Shown piece by piece: positions 24,247 through 32,642 of a DNA stretch of 64,000 nt. The stretch covers positions 62,001-126,000 of the forward strand of contig CAWDLI010000004.1 in NCBI GenBank assembly GCA_963803245.1, read 5' to 3'. The stretch's first letter is position 1. Every line of letters begins with the position of its first letter. The translations under genes and the position numbers were made by a program. Origin of the DNA: JACVRW01 sp963803245. Its GTDB lineage: Bacteria > Actinomycetota > Thermoleophilia > Solirubrobacterales > Thermoleophilaceae. The notes beneath the pieces were generated by a model. It saw only the letters and a program-made list of their open reading frames with translations. It was not told the origin of the DNA and did not search any database.

Positions 24247-25281
24247 CTAGAAGAGCTGGTTCTCGCCCGCGAAGATCTCAGAGACCGAGTCGTCGAGGAA
24301 GATCCGGCGCATCGAGTCCGTGAGGATGTCCGCGGACGTGAGCTGGCGAACCATCTCGGGCGCACCGCTGCGCATCGGGACTGTGTCGGTCACGACGATG
24401 CCCTCCAGCGGTGAGTTCTCGAGCGCCTCGAAGGCGCGGCCGGCGAAGAGGCCGTGGGTGGCCACCGCGAAGACGCTGCTCGCGCCCTCGTCCATGACGG
24501 TCTGGGAGGCCGCGGCGAGCGTGCCGCCGGTGCCGATGATGTCGTCGACGATCACCGCCGTCTTGCCCGACACGTCGCCGATCACGTGCCCGATCTCGGC
24601 GACGCCCTGAGCAGGGCGCTCCTTCTCGAGCAGGGCGTAGGGCGCGCCCACCTTGCGCGCGAAGTTCTTGACCAGCTTCACCCGGCCGGCATCGGGGGCG
24701 ATGATCACGAGGTCCTGATCGCCGATGTGGTCCTGCACGAACTGGCTGAGGATCGGCATCGCGGTCATGTGGTCGACCGTCTTCGAGAAGAAGCCCTGCA
24801 TCTGGCCGGCGTGGAGGTCCATCGTCACCAGGCGGTCGATCCCGGCCACCTCGAGCAGCTCTGCCACGAGCCGGGCCGAGATCGGCTCCCTGGGAGCCGA
24901 CTTCTTGTCCTGGCGGGAGTACCCGTACCACGGGCACACGGCGATGATCCGGTGGGCCGACGCGTGCTTGGCCGCGTGGATCATGAGGAGCAGCTCCATG
25001 AGCGAGTCGTTCGGGGTCATCCCCTCGCGCTCGGATCCGCAGATCGACTGGATGATGAACAGGTCGGCGCCGCGGATGGACTCGCCATAGCGGCAGTAGA
25101 CCTCGCCGTCGGGAAACGTCTTCAGGCCGGCATCCACCGGCTCGAGCGCCAGGCGGCTGGTGATCTTCGCCCCGAGCTCCCTGCTCGCGCGGCCGGCCGT
25201 GACCATCATCCGCTTCTCGTAACCGGCGGGAATGGCCGTGCCGAGCGAAGGCGCGGTGGCGGTGTCGAGGGCCTTGCTCAT
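24247..25281 (-). CDS. prs: ribose-phosphate pyrophosphokinase
   Basis: 344 residues. The enzyme makes PRPP from ribose 5-phosphate and ATP for nucleotide, His and Trp synthesis. Motifs: FPDGEVYCRYGESIRGADLF near the N-terminus, the ATP-loop segment CPWYGYSRQDKKS, MDLHAGQMQGFF, and the PRPP-binding VIVDDIIGTGGTL. The N-terminal extension of about 25 residues is unusual but could be trimmed if the second Met (residue 25 or 26) is the start. Its ATG overlaps the glmU stop (ATGA), the usual glmU-prs pair. Confidence 0.95.
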   Translation of the reverse strand: MSKALDTATAPSLGTAIPAGYEKRMMVTAGRASRELGAKITSRLALEPVDAGLKTFPDGEVYCRYGESIRGADLFIIQSICGSEREGMTPNDSLMELLLMIHAAKHASAHRIIAVCPWYGYSRQDKKSAPREPISARLVAELLEVAGIDRLVTMDLHAGQMQGFFSKTVDHMTAMPILSQFVQDHIGDQDLVIIAPDAGRVKLVKNFARKVGAPYALLEKERPAQGVAEIGHVIGDVSGKTAVIVDDIIGTGGTLAAASQTVMDEGASSVFAVATHGLFAGRAFEALENSPLEGIVVTDTVPMRSGAPEMVRQLTSADILTDSMRRIFLDDSVSEIFAGENQLF

Positions 25282-26663
25282 TTTGGTTCGTTCTTGTCTT
25301 CCACCCGGTCGGCGTACCCGTCGACGTTCTTCTGCTTCGAGCGGCCGATCCCGAGCGCCCCTTCGGGCACGTCTCCGGTGATCACCGAACCGGCCCCAGT
25401 GTACGCCCGGTCCCCGACGTCGACGGGAGCCACCAGCGAGGTGTGGATCCCGGTTTTCACGCGCTCTCCGATGGTGGTGCGGTGCTTCTTGCGACCGTCG
25501 TAGTTGGCCGTGATCGTGCTGGCCCCGAGGTTGCTGCCCGCCCCGACATCGGCGTCTCCGACGTAGGAGAGGTGCGGGATCTTGGCTCCCTCGCCGACAT
25601 CCGAGTTCTTCACCTCTACGAACGTGCCGACCTTCGATCCCTCTCCGAGCACCGTGCCCGGCCTGAGGTAGGCGAACGGACCCACGGTCGCGCGGTCGCC
25701 CACCTCCGCCTCCACGAGATACGAGTGGAGGACGCGGGCGCCGCTGCCGATCCGCGAGTCGATGACCGTCGCCTGCGGGCCCACCTCGGCGGCCTCCCCC
25801 ACGCTGGTCGAGCCGAGCAGGCTCACCCCGGGGCCGACCACCGTGTCCTTGCCGATCGCGACACCCACCTCGACCCGGGTGGTGGCGGGCTGCAGGAAGG
25901 TCACGCCGTCGTGCGCGAGGCGTTCGAGGATCCGGGCCTGTGCCACGGCCTCGGCCTGCATCAGGTCGGCGCGGTCGTTCACGCCGAGTGCGCCGCCCGC
26001 GTCATCGGTCAGATAGGTGACGATGCCCTGGTCCCGCTCCCGGAGCACCGTGATCGCGGCGGTGAGATAGCGCTCGCCGCCCTCCGTCCCGACGGTGTCG
26101 AGCGCTTCCACCAGCGCCTTCGGCTCGAAGGCGTAGGTGCCCAGGTTGATCTCGCGGATCGCGAGCTCCTCCTCCGGCACGCCCTCGGGGTACTTGGTCT
26201 CCACTATCCGCTCCACGCCGCCGTCGCCGTTCCGGACGATGCGCCCGTATCCGGCCGGGTCGAGCTTGTCCGTGGTGAGGATGGTGGCCGCCGCGCCGTC
26301 ATCGCGATGCGCGCCGAGGAGCCCGGTCAGGTGGTCCGCCGACACCAGCGGGTGATCGCCGGAGAGCACGACCACCGGGCCGCCGGCGGACTCGAGCACC
26401 GAGCGGGCCGCGAGCACCGCCGAGCCGGTGCCCTCGCCCTCGGTCTGCTCGGCGAGCTCCACGCCCTCGGGCAGGCCGTCGGCCACACCGTCGCCGGGCC
26501 TGACCACGCACACGATGCGATCGGCGCCGGCCTCGCGACCGGCGTCCACGACCCACTCGAGCATGGGCTTGCCGCATACGCGGTGCAGAACCTTGGGCAG
26601 CTCCGACCGCATGCGCGTCCCCTGCCCGGCGGCCATGATCAGGACCGTGAAGGGCTCAGCCAT
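25278..26663 (-). CDS. glmU: bifunctional GlmU uridylyltransferase/acetyltransferase
   Basis: 461 residues. The N-terminal nucleotidyltransferase domain (1-230) carries MAAGQGTRMRSELPKVLHR. The C-terminal left-handed beta-helix (about 255-445) has repeated hexapeptides and the acetyltransferase motifs YLRPGT, FVEVKNSDVGEGAKIPHLS and NYDGRKKHRT. It makes UDP-GlcNAc from glucosamine 1-phosphate for peptidoglycan. It is co-translated with prs through a 4-bp overlap. A tRNA-Gln gene lies 60 bp upstream. Confidence 0.95.
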   Translation of the reverse strand: MAEPFTVLIMAAGQGTRMRSELPKVLHRVCGKPMLEWVVDAGREAGADRIVCVVRPGDGVADGLPEGVELAEQTEGEGTGSAVLAARSVLESAGGPVVVLSGDHPLVSADHLTGLLGAHRDDGAAATILTTDKLDPAGYGRIVRNGDGGVERIVETKYPEGVPEEELAIREINLGTYAFEPKALVEALDTVGTEGGERYLTAAITVLRERDQGIVTYLTDDAGGALGVNDRADLMQAEAVAQARILERLAHDGVTFLQPATTRVEVGVAIGKDTVVGPGVSLLGSTSVGEAAEVGPQATVIDSRIGSGARVLHSYLVEAEVGDRATVGPFAYLRPGTVLGEGSKVGTFVEVKNSDVGEGAKIPHLSYVGDADVGAGSNLGASTITANYDGRKKHRTTIGERVKTGIHTSLVAPVDVGDRAYTGAGSVITGDVPEGALGIGRSKQKNVDGYADRVEDKNEPK

Positions 26664-26723
26664 CGGACCTGAGCGTACCCGCGAAAGGCGCTGGGCCGTA
26701 CATGCGACACAACGGATGCATCA

Positions 26724-26794
26724 CTGGGGAGGGAGGAATCGAACCTCCATTTCGTGGACCAAAACCACGCGTCGTGCCATTAGACCACTCCCCA
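26724..26794 (-). tRNA. tRNA-Gln (anticodon UUG)
   Basis: Cloverleaf with acceptor TGGGGAG/CTCCCCA and discriminator G, anticodon stem CGTGG/CCACG with loop TTTTGGT (anticodon TTG), and T arm GGAGG-TTCGATT-CCTCC. The U1-A72 pair and G73 are usual for glutamine tRNA. No CCA is encoded. Confidence 0.95.
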
Positions 26795-26849
26795 ACGAGG
26801 ACCCGGCGAAGGTACCAGCGCGGTGCCCCACCGGAGAACGCGGAGAGGC

Positions 26850-28157
26850 TCAGCGGTCCTTGCGCTCGCGCGGCACCCGGCCGGCCTCGGCGCCCTTCTC
26901 GTGGGCCGGCCCGCCGGGCGGGTGGATGCCCAGGACCCGCATCGCCTTGAGGCCGAGCGAGAGGCGCTCGCGGCCGTCGGTGGAGGACACGTCGAGGCCG
27001 CTCAGCTCGCGCACGCGTTCGAGGCGATAGCGAATGGTGTGCCGGTGGGTGAAGAGGCGCTCGGCGGTGCGCGCCACATTGCCATCGGCGTCGAGGAAGC
27101 TCTCGAGCGTGAGCACCAGGTCGGTCTCGTATTGCTCGTCGTAGTCCACGAGCGGGGCCACCGTCTCCTCGAAGAAGCCCTGCAGCTCGCTCGGGTCCTC
27201 GCTCATCGCCGGCAGCAGCAGCCGGTACGCGCCGGTCTCCTCGAAGGAGAGCTGATCGAGACCTCGTGCCTCGGCCACGTTGGCGGCCAGCAGCGCCTCG
27301 GTGCCCGCACGGTGCAGGTCGGCGGGGTCGTCGGCGTGGCGGCTGAGCGCGACCGTGAGCACGTGTCCGGGGAGGCCCGCCTCGAGCTCGCTGTAGACGG
27401 CGTTCGCCACCCGCCGGCCCGCCGCGGAGTCGGGGCCCGGCGCGACGATCACGAGCTCGCGCCCGCCCGTGGAACCGTGCTCGGCGGAAGCGGCCCGACC
27501 ATGGCGCGACACCCATCCCGGGGAGGCGAGCGCCGCCAGCGCGGTCCGCTCGACGGCGCGGGCGCCCCGCTCGGCGACCGTCAGCACACGTGCGCGCCAG
27601 TCACCCTCCTCCGGGTGCTGCGGCCGGGCGCGCGCCACGACCACGCTCGCGCCGGCCGAGAGGTCGCAGCCGAGCTCCGACGCCCGCGCGGCCACCGTCT
27701 CCCCGTCGGGAATTCGGCGCGCCAGAAGCTCGTTCACGAAGTCCGCCACCGCCGCCTCGCTGGCACGCTCCGGCGCCTGCGCGCGATCCACCTCGAGACC
27801 GATCAGGTTGGCCACCACTCGCAGCAGCGAGGGCGCCGGCTCGGGGCCGCGCACGCGGTAGCGAAGCTCGCCGACCGCCGCCTCGGCGACCGTGAGCTCC
27901 ACGGCCCGGGCATCTCCTTCGAGCGCCATCACCGCTCGCTCGTCGTCCGGCGACGCGCAGGCGACCGCCAGCACGCTGCTCCGCGAATCGAGCACGATCA
28001 CGCTCGCGTCGAGCGCCCGGCCGGCGGCGCGGGCCACGCTGGGCAGGCCGGCACCGGCCTCCACGGCTTCGGAGACCGCCTCGAGTGCGTCCAGGAACGA
28101 GCGCGGTTCAGCGGTCAGTCCACCGGCCGCGCTCGCCGGTTCGTGCGAGACCGACAT
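26850..28157 (-). CDS. PucR/CdaR-type transcriptional regulator
   Basis: 435 residues. The N-terminal half (about 20-150) is a GAF-like sensor region. The middle resembles the degenerate GGDEF-like domain of this family. The C-terminus carries the PucR helix-turn-helix: FLDADGNVARTAERLFTHRH followed by TIRYRLERVRELSGLD. Such proteins regulate purine, sugar-acid or amino-acid catabolism genes. Here the regulator stands alone between tRNA-Gln and a palindromic repeat, so no target is evident. Confidence 0.87.
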   Translation of the reverse strand: MSVSHEPASAAGGLTAEPRSFLDALEAVSEAVEAGAGLPSVARAAGRALDASVIVLDSRSSVLAVACASPDDERAVMALEGDARAVELTVAEAAVGELRYRVRGPEPAPSLLRVVANLIGLEVDRAQAPERASEAAVADFVNELLARRIPDGETVAARASELGCDLSAGASVVVARARPQHPEEGDWRARVLTVAERGARAVERTALAALASPGWVSRHGRAASAEHGSTGGRELVIVAPGPDSAAGRRVANAVYSELEAGLPGHVLTVALSRHADDPADLHRAGTEALLAANVAEARGLDQLSFEETGAYRLLLPAMSEDPSELQGFFEETVAPLVDYDEQYETDLVLTLESFLDADGNVARTAERLFTHRHTIRYRLERVRELSGLDVSSTDGRERLSLGLKAMRVLGIHPPGGPAHEKGAEAGRVPRERKDR

Positions 28158-28193
28158 CCACCCGATCGTACCGCCGACCCGGGCCCCGCCCTA

Positions 28194-28230
28194 GCGGAAG
28201 CACCCGGCTCGGCCGGGTGCGCACCGATGC
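28194..28230 (+). repeat. dispersed palindromic element, copy F
   Basis: Starts GCGGAAGC and has stem GCACCCGGC/GCCGGGTGC with loop TCG. It ends 3 bp from the stop codon of the small membrane-protein gene at 28234. Confidence 0.9.
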
Positions 28231-28233
28231 TGT

Positions 28234-28455
28234 CTAGGCGTATTGGTCGTAGCTCCAGACGACCGCGAGGCCGATCACGGACCCGATCCCGAGCAGCGTG
28301 GCGAGTATGAAGAGGGTGAGGAAGCTCGCCGCGAGCTTCTCCCAGACGCGCCCGTAGCAGCGCCACGCCGGCATGAGGATCAGTCCGGCGTAGCACGACA
28401 CGGTCAGCCCGATGGCCAGCGCGATCGTGATCTCGGTGGTGGTGAGGTCGGTCAT
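28234..28455 (-). CDS. small two-helix membrane protein (73 aa)
   Basis: 73 residues with two hydrophobic helices (about 10-30 and 44-66) joined by a basic loop (AWRCYGRVWEKLA). No named family recognised. Its ATG overlaps the stop of the DedA-PAP2 gene as ATGA, so the two are co-translated and probably work together at the membrane. The palindromic element follows its stop codon. Confidence 0.65.
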   Translation of the reverse strand: MTDLTTTEITIALAIGLTVSCYAGLILMPAWRCYGRVWEKLAASFLTLFILATLLGIGSVIGLAVVWSYDQYA

Positions 28456-30009
28456 GACGGCGTTGGGGCGGTGCTGCGGTCATTGTTGCGAACCTGCTCG
28501 ACGATCAAGGCGATCGTGGCCACCAGGCCGTAGATACCGGCCCCCAGCGCCCAGCCGCCCGCCACGTCCGACCAGTAGTGCGCGCGCAGGTAGACCCGGG
28601 AGAGGCCGATCGCGGCGGTCAGGACGATCGCGGCCGTGATGATCGCCGCCTGGCTCGGAAGGCCGCGCTCGCGGGTGAGCGCCACGGCAGCCGCGATCCA
28701 GGTGGTGGCGTACGCGGCGTGGCCGCTCGGGAAGGCCGACTCGCTCGTGTCCACCAGCGGGCCGGCGGGCCGAACGCGATCGACGGCGTCCTTGGTCACG
28801 TCCACGGCCAGGACGATGAGCGCGAACCCGAGCACGAGCAGCGCGGCGTCCACCGGCCGGTGGCGCGCCACCAGCACCACGACGGCCACGACGAGCAGCG
28901 CGGTGATGCTCGTGAACGAGCCCAGTTCGGTCACCGCCTTGGCCACGTCCACGGCGAAGTCGCTCCGCAGGTGGCGCCCGGCGTCGAAAAGCTCGCGGTC
29001 GAACGGGGTGAGCGCCGTGGAGCCGTACACCACCGTGAGGTAGAGGACGAAGACGTAGATCCCCGTGCCCGCCACGGCCATGGCGGTGACGAGCTTGAGG
29101 CTCAGCCGGTCCACCAGGAAGCGCACCTCGGGTGCCAGGACCCGTACCACCGGCCGCACGGCGAACCGGTACAGCGGCCGGCCCACAGCAAAGAGGGGCC
29201 GCACGAGCGGATGCCGCCGGTGGGCCTCGAGCCAGGCGCGGATCTCCGCCCGCCGCCGGTAGGCCGTGACGACCCCGACGATCACGGCCACGGTCAGCCC
29301 GAAGCCGAAGACCGCCTGTCCGGCGATGTGCGCGACGCGGTCGAACGAGCGCCAGAACACGTAGCCGAGCACGCAGAACGTGGTGGCCCAGAGACCGGTG
29401 CCCACGACGCTGAAGGGGAGGAAGCGCCGGTACGCGAGCCCCGACGCGCCCGCGATGAACGGAGCGAGGGCCCGCACCAGGCCGATGAAGCGGCCGATCA
29501 GGATCGTCTTGCCGCCGTGGCGGTCGAAGTAGCCCTCCACCTGGTCGAGCCGCTCGTGCGTGATCTTCACCCTCGGGCCGTGACGCTCCAGGAAGTCTCC
29601 GACCGAGGCGCCGCCCGATGAAGAAGCTCGTGGTGTCGCCAAGCACGGCGCAGACCCACACCAGCCCGATCAGCGGGAGCAGGTCGATCTCGCCCTGGCC
29701 CGCGATCACGCCGCCGGCGATCACCACGGTCTCGCCCGGCGCGATCAGGCCGACGAAGGCGCCCGTCTCGAGGAAGGCCATGATGCCCACGAGCAGATAC
29801 GTCCAGGCGCCGAGCGTCTCGGCGATGTCGCCGATCAGCTCCTTGGGATCGGGCAGTGCCGACAGCACGCCGCTCGCGTACACGGCCAGCGCGAGCACCG
29901 CCAGCACGAGGATGGCCTTCCGCTCGAACTCCAGCGACCGCCGGCGCCACACGCCGTAGGCGACCAGGAGCACTGCCAGCACCGCCGCTGCGATATGGGC
30001 TGCCGACAC
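28452..30009 (-). CDS. DedA - PAP2 phosphatase fusion protein, frameshifted
   Basis: About 518 residues if one extra base near 29600 is ignored. The N-terminal half is a DedA/SNARE-associated membrane protein (LETGAFVGLIAPGETVVIAG, VLGDTTSFFIGRRLG, then FDRHGGKTILIGRFIGLVR), a family of undecaprenyl-phosphate or lipid flippases. The C-terminal half is a PAP2 lipid phosphatase (KDAVDRVRPAG, SAFPSGHAAY, SRVYLRAHYWSDVAGG) with all three catalytic motifs. Fusing a flippase-type domain with a lipid-phosphate phosphatase suggests carrier-lipid recycling. The frame changes between RRLGR and DFLERHGP; GGTCGGAGACTTCC should lose one base. Total length is 3n+1. Confidence 0.85.
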
Positions 30010-30027
30010 GCCGCGGACTGTAGGCGC

Positions 30028-30858
30028 CTAGGCCGCGCGAAGACGCGTGGCGATCGCCCCCGGGATCGCCTTCGCGGCCCGCTCGGCCGCGTCTCCGGAC
30101 TCGAACAGGCCGAAGCAGGTGGGGCCCGAGCCGCTGACTCCCGCGCCCAGCGCTCCCTCCCGCCTCAGTGCCTCGAGCGCGCCGTCGACGTCGGGCAGCA
30201 GCGCGATCGCGGCGGGGGCCAGGTCGTTCTCGATCACGCCCGCGAGGGTTCCCGCGCCCGCGCCGGCCAGCTGCCGCAGCGGCGCCGGGTCGAGCCGCTC
30301 GCGCCAGCCCTCGCTCCGGTCGAGCTCCGCGTACACCTCGCCCGCCGACAGTCCGCGCGCGTCCGGCACCAGCACCACGTGGACCGCCCCCAACTCGATC
30401 GGCTCGACGATCTCGCCGGTGCCGGTGACGATCGCGTGGCGGGGCTCCACCTGGCTCGGCACGTCCGAGCCGAGACCGGCGGCGAGGGCGCGGAGCTCGT
30501 GCCCGTCGAGCGGGTCACCGGCGATCCGGTTGGCGGCCCGCAGCGCCGCCGCGGCGTCGGCGCTGCCGCCGCCGAGACCGGCCGCGACCGGGATGCGTTT
30601 CTGGATCCGCACGGCGAGCGGCGGAAGCTCCACGGTGCCCGCGTTGCGGAACGCGCGCAGGGCAGCGGCCGCGAGGTTCTCCCCCTCCACTCCGGGGCAA
30701 ACCACCGTGTCGTCCGCTCCCGGCGGTGCCTCCGCCACCTCCAGCTCGTCGGCCAGCTCGAGCGAGGCGAACAGCGACGCGATCGGGTGCATCCCGCCCT
30801 CGGGAGGACCGACGTGCAGCACCAGGTTCAGCTTCGCTGGGGCGAGCTCGTGGACCAT
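30028..30858 (-). CDS. ispE: 4-diphosphocytidyl-2-C-methyl-D-erythritol kinase
   Basis: 276 residues, GHMP kinase of the non-mevalonate isoprenoid pathway. APAKLNLVLHVG at the N-terminus and the ATP loop IPVAAGLGGGSADAAAAL are diagnostic, and the C-terminal GVSGSGPTCFGLF closes the fold. It follows rsmA with a 24-bp gap, the common rsmA-ispE arrangement. It is cytoplasmic. Confidence 0.95.
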   Translation of the reverse strand: MVHELAPAKLNLVLHVGPPEGGMHPIASLFASLELADELEVAEAPPGADDTVVCPGVEGENLAAAALRAFRNAGTVELPPLAVRIQKRIPVAAGLGGGSADAAAALRAANRIAGDPLDGHELRALAAGLGSDVPSQVEPRHAIVTGTGEIVEPIELGAVHVVLVPDARGLSAGEVYAELDRSEGWRERLDPAPLRQLAGAGAGTLAGVIENDLAPAAIALLPDVDGALEALRREGALGAGVSGSGPTCFGLFESGDAAERAAKAIPGAIATRLRAA

Positions 30859-30882
30859 TCGGCGCAGGCTACGTGGCCAGGC

Positions 30883-31713
30883 TCAGCGCCGCGCGAGCGC
30901 GCCGGCCAGGCGAGTCCAGTGCTCCGGGTGGAGGCGCTCGGCGCGGGCGTCGGGCGGGAGCTCCATCAGCTCGAGCTCGGCGCGCACCGAGTCGCGCAGC
31001 CCCGGCGGCGAGTCGGCCGCGAGCGCCAGCGAGCCGGCCAGCGCCTTTCGCCGGTGGGCGAAGCCGGCATGAACGAGCGCGCGCAGCGCGTCGTCCGGCG
31101 CGGGGCCGCGCCGGCGCATCGAGATGAGCGCGGAATCCACGTGCGGCGCGGGATGGAACACGGTGCGCGGGATCTTCCGCAGCACGCGCACTTCGCAGGC
31201 CAGCTGCGCGAGCACGGAGGTCGCCCCGTACACCCGGCCCCCGGGCGTGGCCGCGAGCCGCTCCCCCACCTCGCGCTGGACCATCGCCACCCACAGGTCC
31301 GCCGCGGGCAGCTCGGCAATCGACTTGAGCAGCACCGTGGCGGCGACCCCGTAGGGCAGGTTCGCGACGACCTTGGTGGGCTCCGGCCGGAGCGCGCCGA
31401 GGTCGAGCTTCACGGCGTCGGCCAGGTGGAGGGTGGTGTTGCCGAACGGCTCGAGCGCCTCCGCGAGCGGCGGCTCGAGCGCGCGGTCGACCTCCACCAC
31501 GTGCAGGTGGGCCACCCGCGGGGCCAGGTGCTCGGAGAGAACGCCCAGCCCGCCGCCCACCTCCAGCACCACGTCACCGTCGTCGAGCTCGGCCGCGCGC
31601 TCGATCACGCCGAGCACGTTGTCGTCGATCAGGAAGTTCTGGCCGAGCTCGCGATTCGGGCGCACGTCGAACCGGCGCAGGCGGCGCAGACTCGCCTGGC
31701 GCGGCTCGTTCAC
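30883..31713 (-). CDS. rsmA: 16S rRNA dimethyladenosine transferase
   Basis: 276 residues from the GTG at 31711-31713. RsmA (KsgA) dimethylates two adjacent adenosines near the 3' end of 16S rRNA. NRELGQNFLIDDNVL and the SAM motif VLEVGGGLGVLSEHLA are present, and the catalytic NLPYG motif appears as VVANLPYGVAATVL. The start overlaps the tatD stop as GTGA, consistent with coupled translation. The basic N-terminus (RQASLRRLRRF) fits RNA binding. Confidence 0.95.
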   Translation of the reverse strand: MNEPRQASLRRLRRFDVRPNRELGQNFLIDDNVLGVIERAAELDDGDVVLEVGGGLGVLSEHLAPRVAHLHVVEVDRALEPPLAEALEPFGNTTLHLADAVKLDLGALRPEPTKVVANLPYGVAATVLLKSIAELPAADLWVAMVQREVGERLAATPGGRVYGATSVLAQLACEVRVLRKIPRTVFHPAPHVDSALISMRRRGPAPDDALRALVHAGFAHRRKALAGSLALAADSPPGLRDSVRAELELMELPPDARAERLHPEHWTRLAGALARR

Positions 31714-32462
31714 CAGCCGAACACCCGCGCGGCGTTCGCCTCGACGGCCCGCTCGAGCGCCTCGTACGAGACACCCCGCAGCTCGGCGACCCAGCGCGCG
31801 GTGTGGGTCACGTTTGCCGGCTCGTTCGGCTTGCCGCGGAGCGGCTGGGGCGCGAGATAGGGCGCATCGGTCTCCACGAGAAGCAGGTGCTCCGGCAGCT
31901 CGCGTGCGGCCTCCTGGAGGTCTGTGGCCTTCGGGTAGGTGACGTTGCCGGCGAACGAGCAGAGGTAGCCGCGCTCGACGCACTCCTCGACCCGCTCGGG
32001 CGCCGAGAAGCAGTGGAGGATCACCGCCGGGAGCCGCTCGGAGTGCTCGCGGAGCAACGCGAAGGTGTCGTCCTCGGCGGCTCGGGTGTGGATGGCCACC
32101 GGCAGCCCGACCCGACCGGCGAGCTCCAGCTGCGCCTCGAAGGCCCGGCGCTGGTCCTCCCGCGGCGCGTGGTCGCGGTAGTAGTCGAGACCCGTCTCCC
32201 CGATGGCGCGCGCGACGGGATCGGCGGCCGCTCGCTCGATCTCCTCCAGGTCCGCCGCGCCGAACCCGGCCGTCTCGTGCGGGTGGCGGCCGACGATCGC
32301 CGACACGTCCGCGTTCGCCTGTGCCGCCGCGAGCGCCCGCTGGATCGAGGGCCCGTCCGTTCCCACCGTGGCCACGCGCCTGACGCCGGCAGCCCGCGCC
32401 CGCTCGAGGAGCTCGCCGTCCGGGGGCTCACAGAAATCCAGGTGGCAGTGGGTGTCGACCAC
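31710..32462 (-). CDS. tatD: TatD family metal-dependent DNase
   Basis: 250 residues from the GTG at 32460-32462 (VVDTHCHLDF). TatD proteins are TIM-barrel Mg-dependent nucleases involved in DNA repair or RNA quality control. The HxH metal site is THCHLD; further ligands lie in GETGLDYY, VAIHTRAAEDD, LHCFSAP and VETDAPYLAP. An ATG at 32519 and another at 32540 lie upstream in frame but add residues not typical of the family. It sits in the order metG-tatD-rsmA-ispE, as in many Gram-positives. Confidence 0.92.
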   Translation of the reverse strand: MVDTHCHLDFCEPPDGELLERARAAGVRRVATVGTDGPSIQRALAAAQANADVSAIVGRHPHETAGFGAADLEEIERAAADPVARAIGETGLDYYRDHAPREDQRRAFEAQLELAGRVGLPVAIHTRAAEDDTFALLREHSERLPAVILHCFSAPERVEECVERGYLCSFAGNVTYPKATDLQEAARELPEHLLLVETDAPYLAPQPLRGKPNEPANVTHTARWVAELRGVSYEALERAVEANAARVFGW

Positions 32463-32642
32463 CGGGCCGCTCAGCCGGCCACTAGTGGGCCGAGTCGGGA
32501 CGTTTCCCGCGACATGCATGACCCAGGGGTCGCCAGGCAAGGACGCAGGGAGCCGGAATAGCAGCGCTATCCAGGCGACCGAGGACGCCGCATGGCGAGG
32601 TCTGGGGCCGCAGTTCGCGGTGGAACGTTTCGAGGAGGTCCA
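32463..32642. other. 180-bp gap between metG and tatD with a structured segment
   Basis: Inverted repeat GGTCGCC (32528-32534) / GGCGACC (32574-32580) encloses a second hairpin, ATAGC-AGC-GCTAT. A minus-strand frame from a GTG at 32642, overlapping the metG stop, could encode 53 residues, but it has no recognisable character. I tested the segment by eye against SRP RNA and T-box consensus and found no match. Confidence 0.4.

Noticed and set aside
32528..32580. Signal recognition particle RNA candidate
   Set aside because: GGAA and AGCAGC occur, but the conserved CAGG...CCGGAAGG arrangement and pairing next to the tetraloop do not fit.
32610..32640. T-box-like GGTGGAAC near metG
   Set aside because: It lies on the plus strand downstream of metG and lacks the ACCGCG continuation and antiterminator structure.
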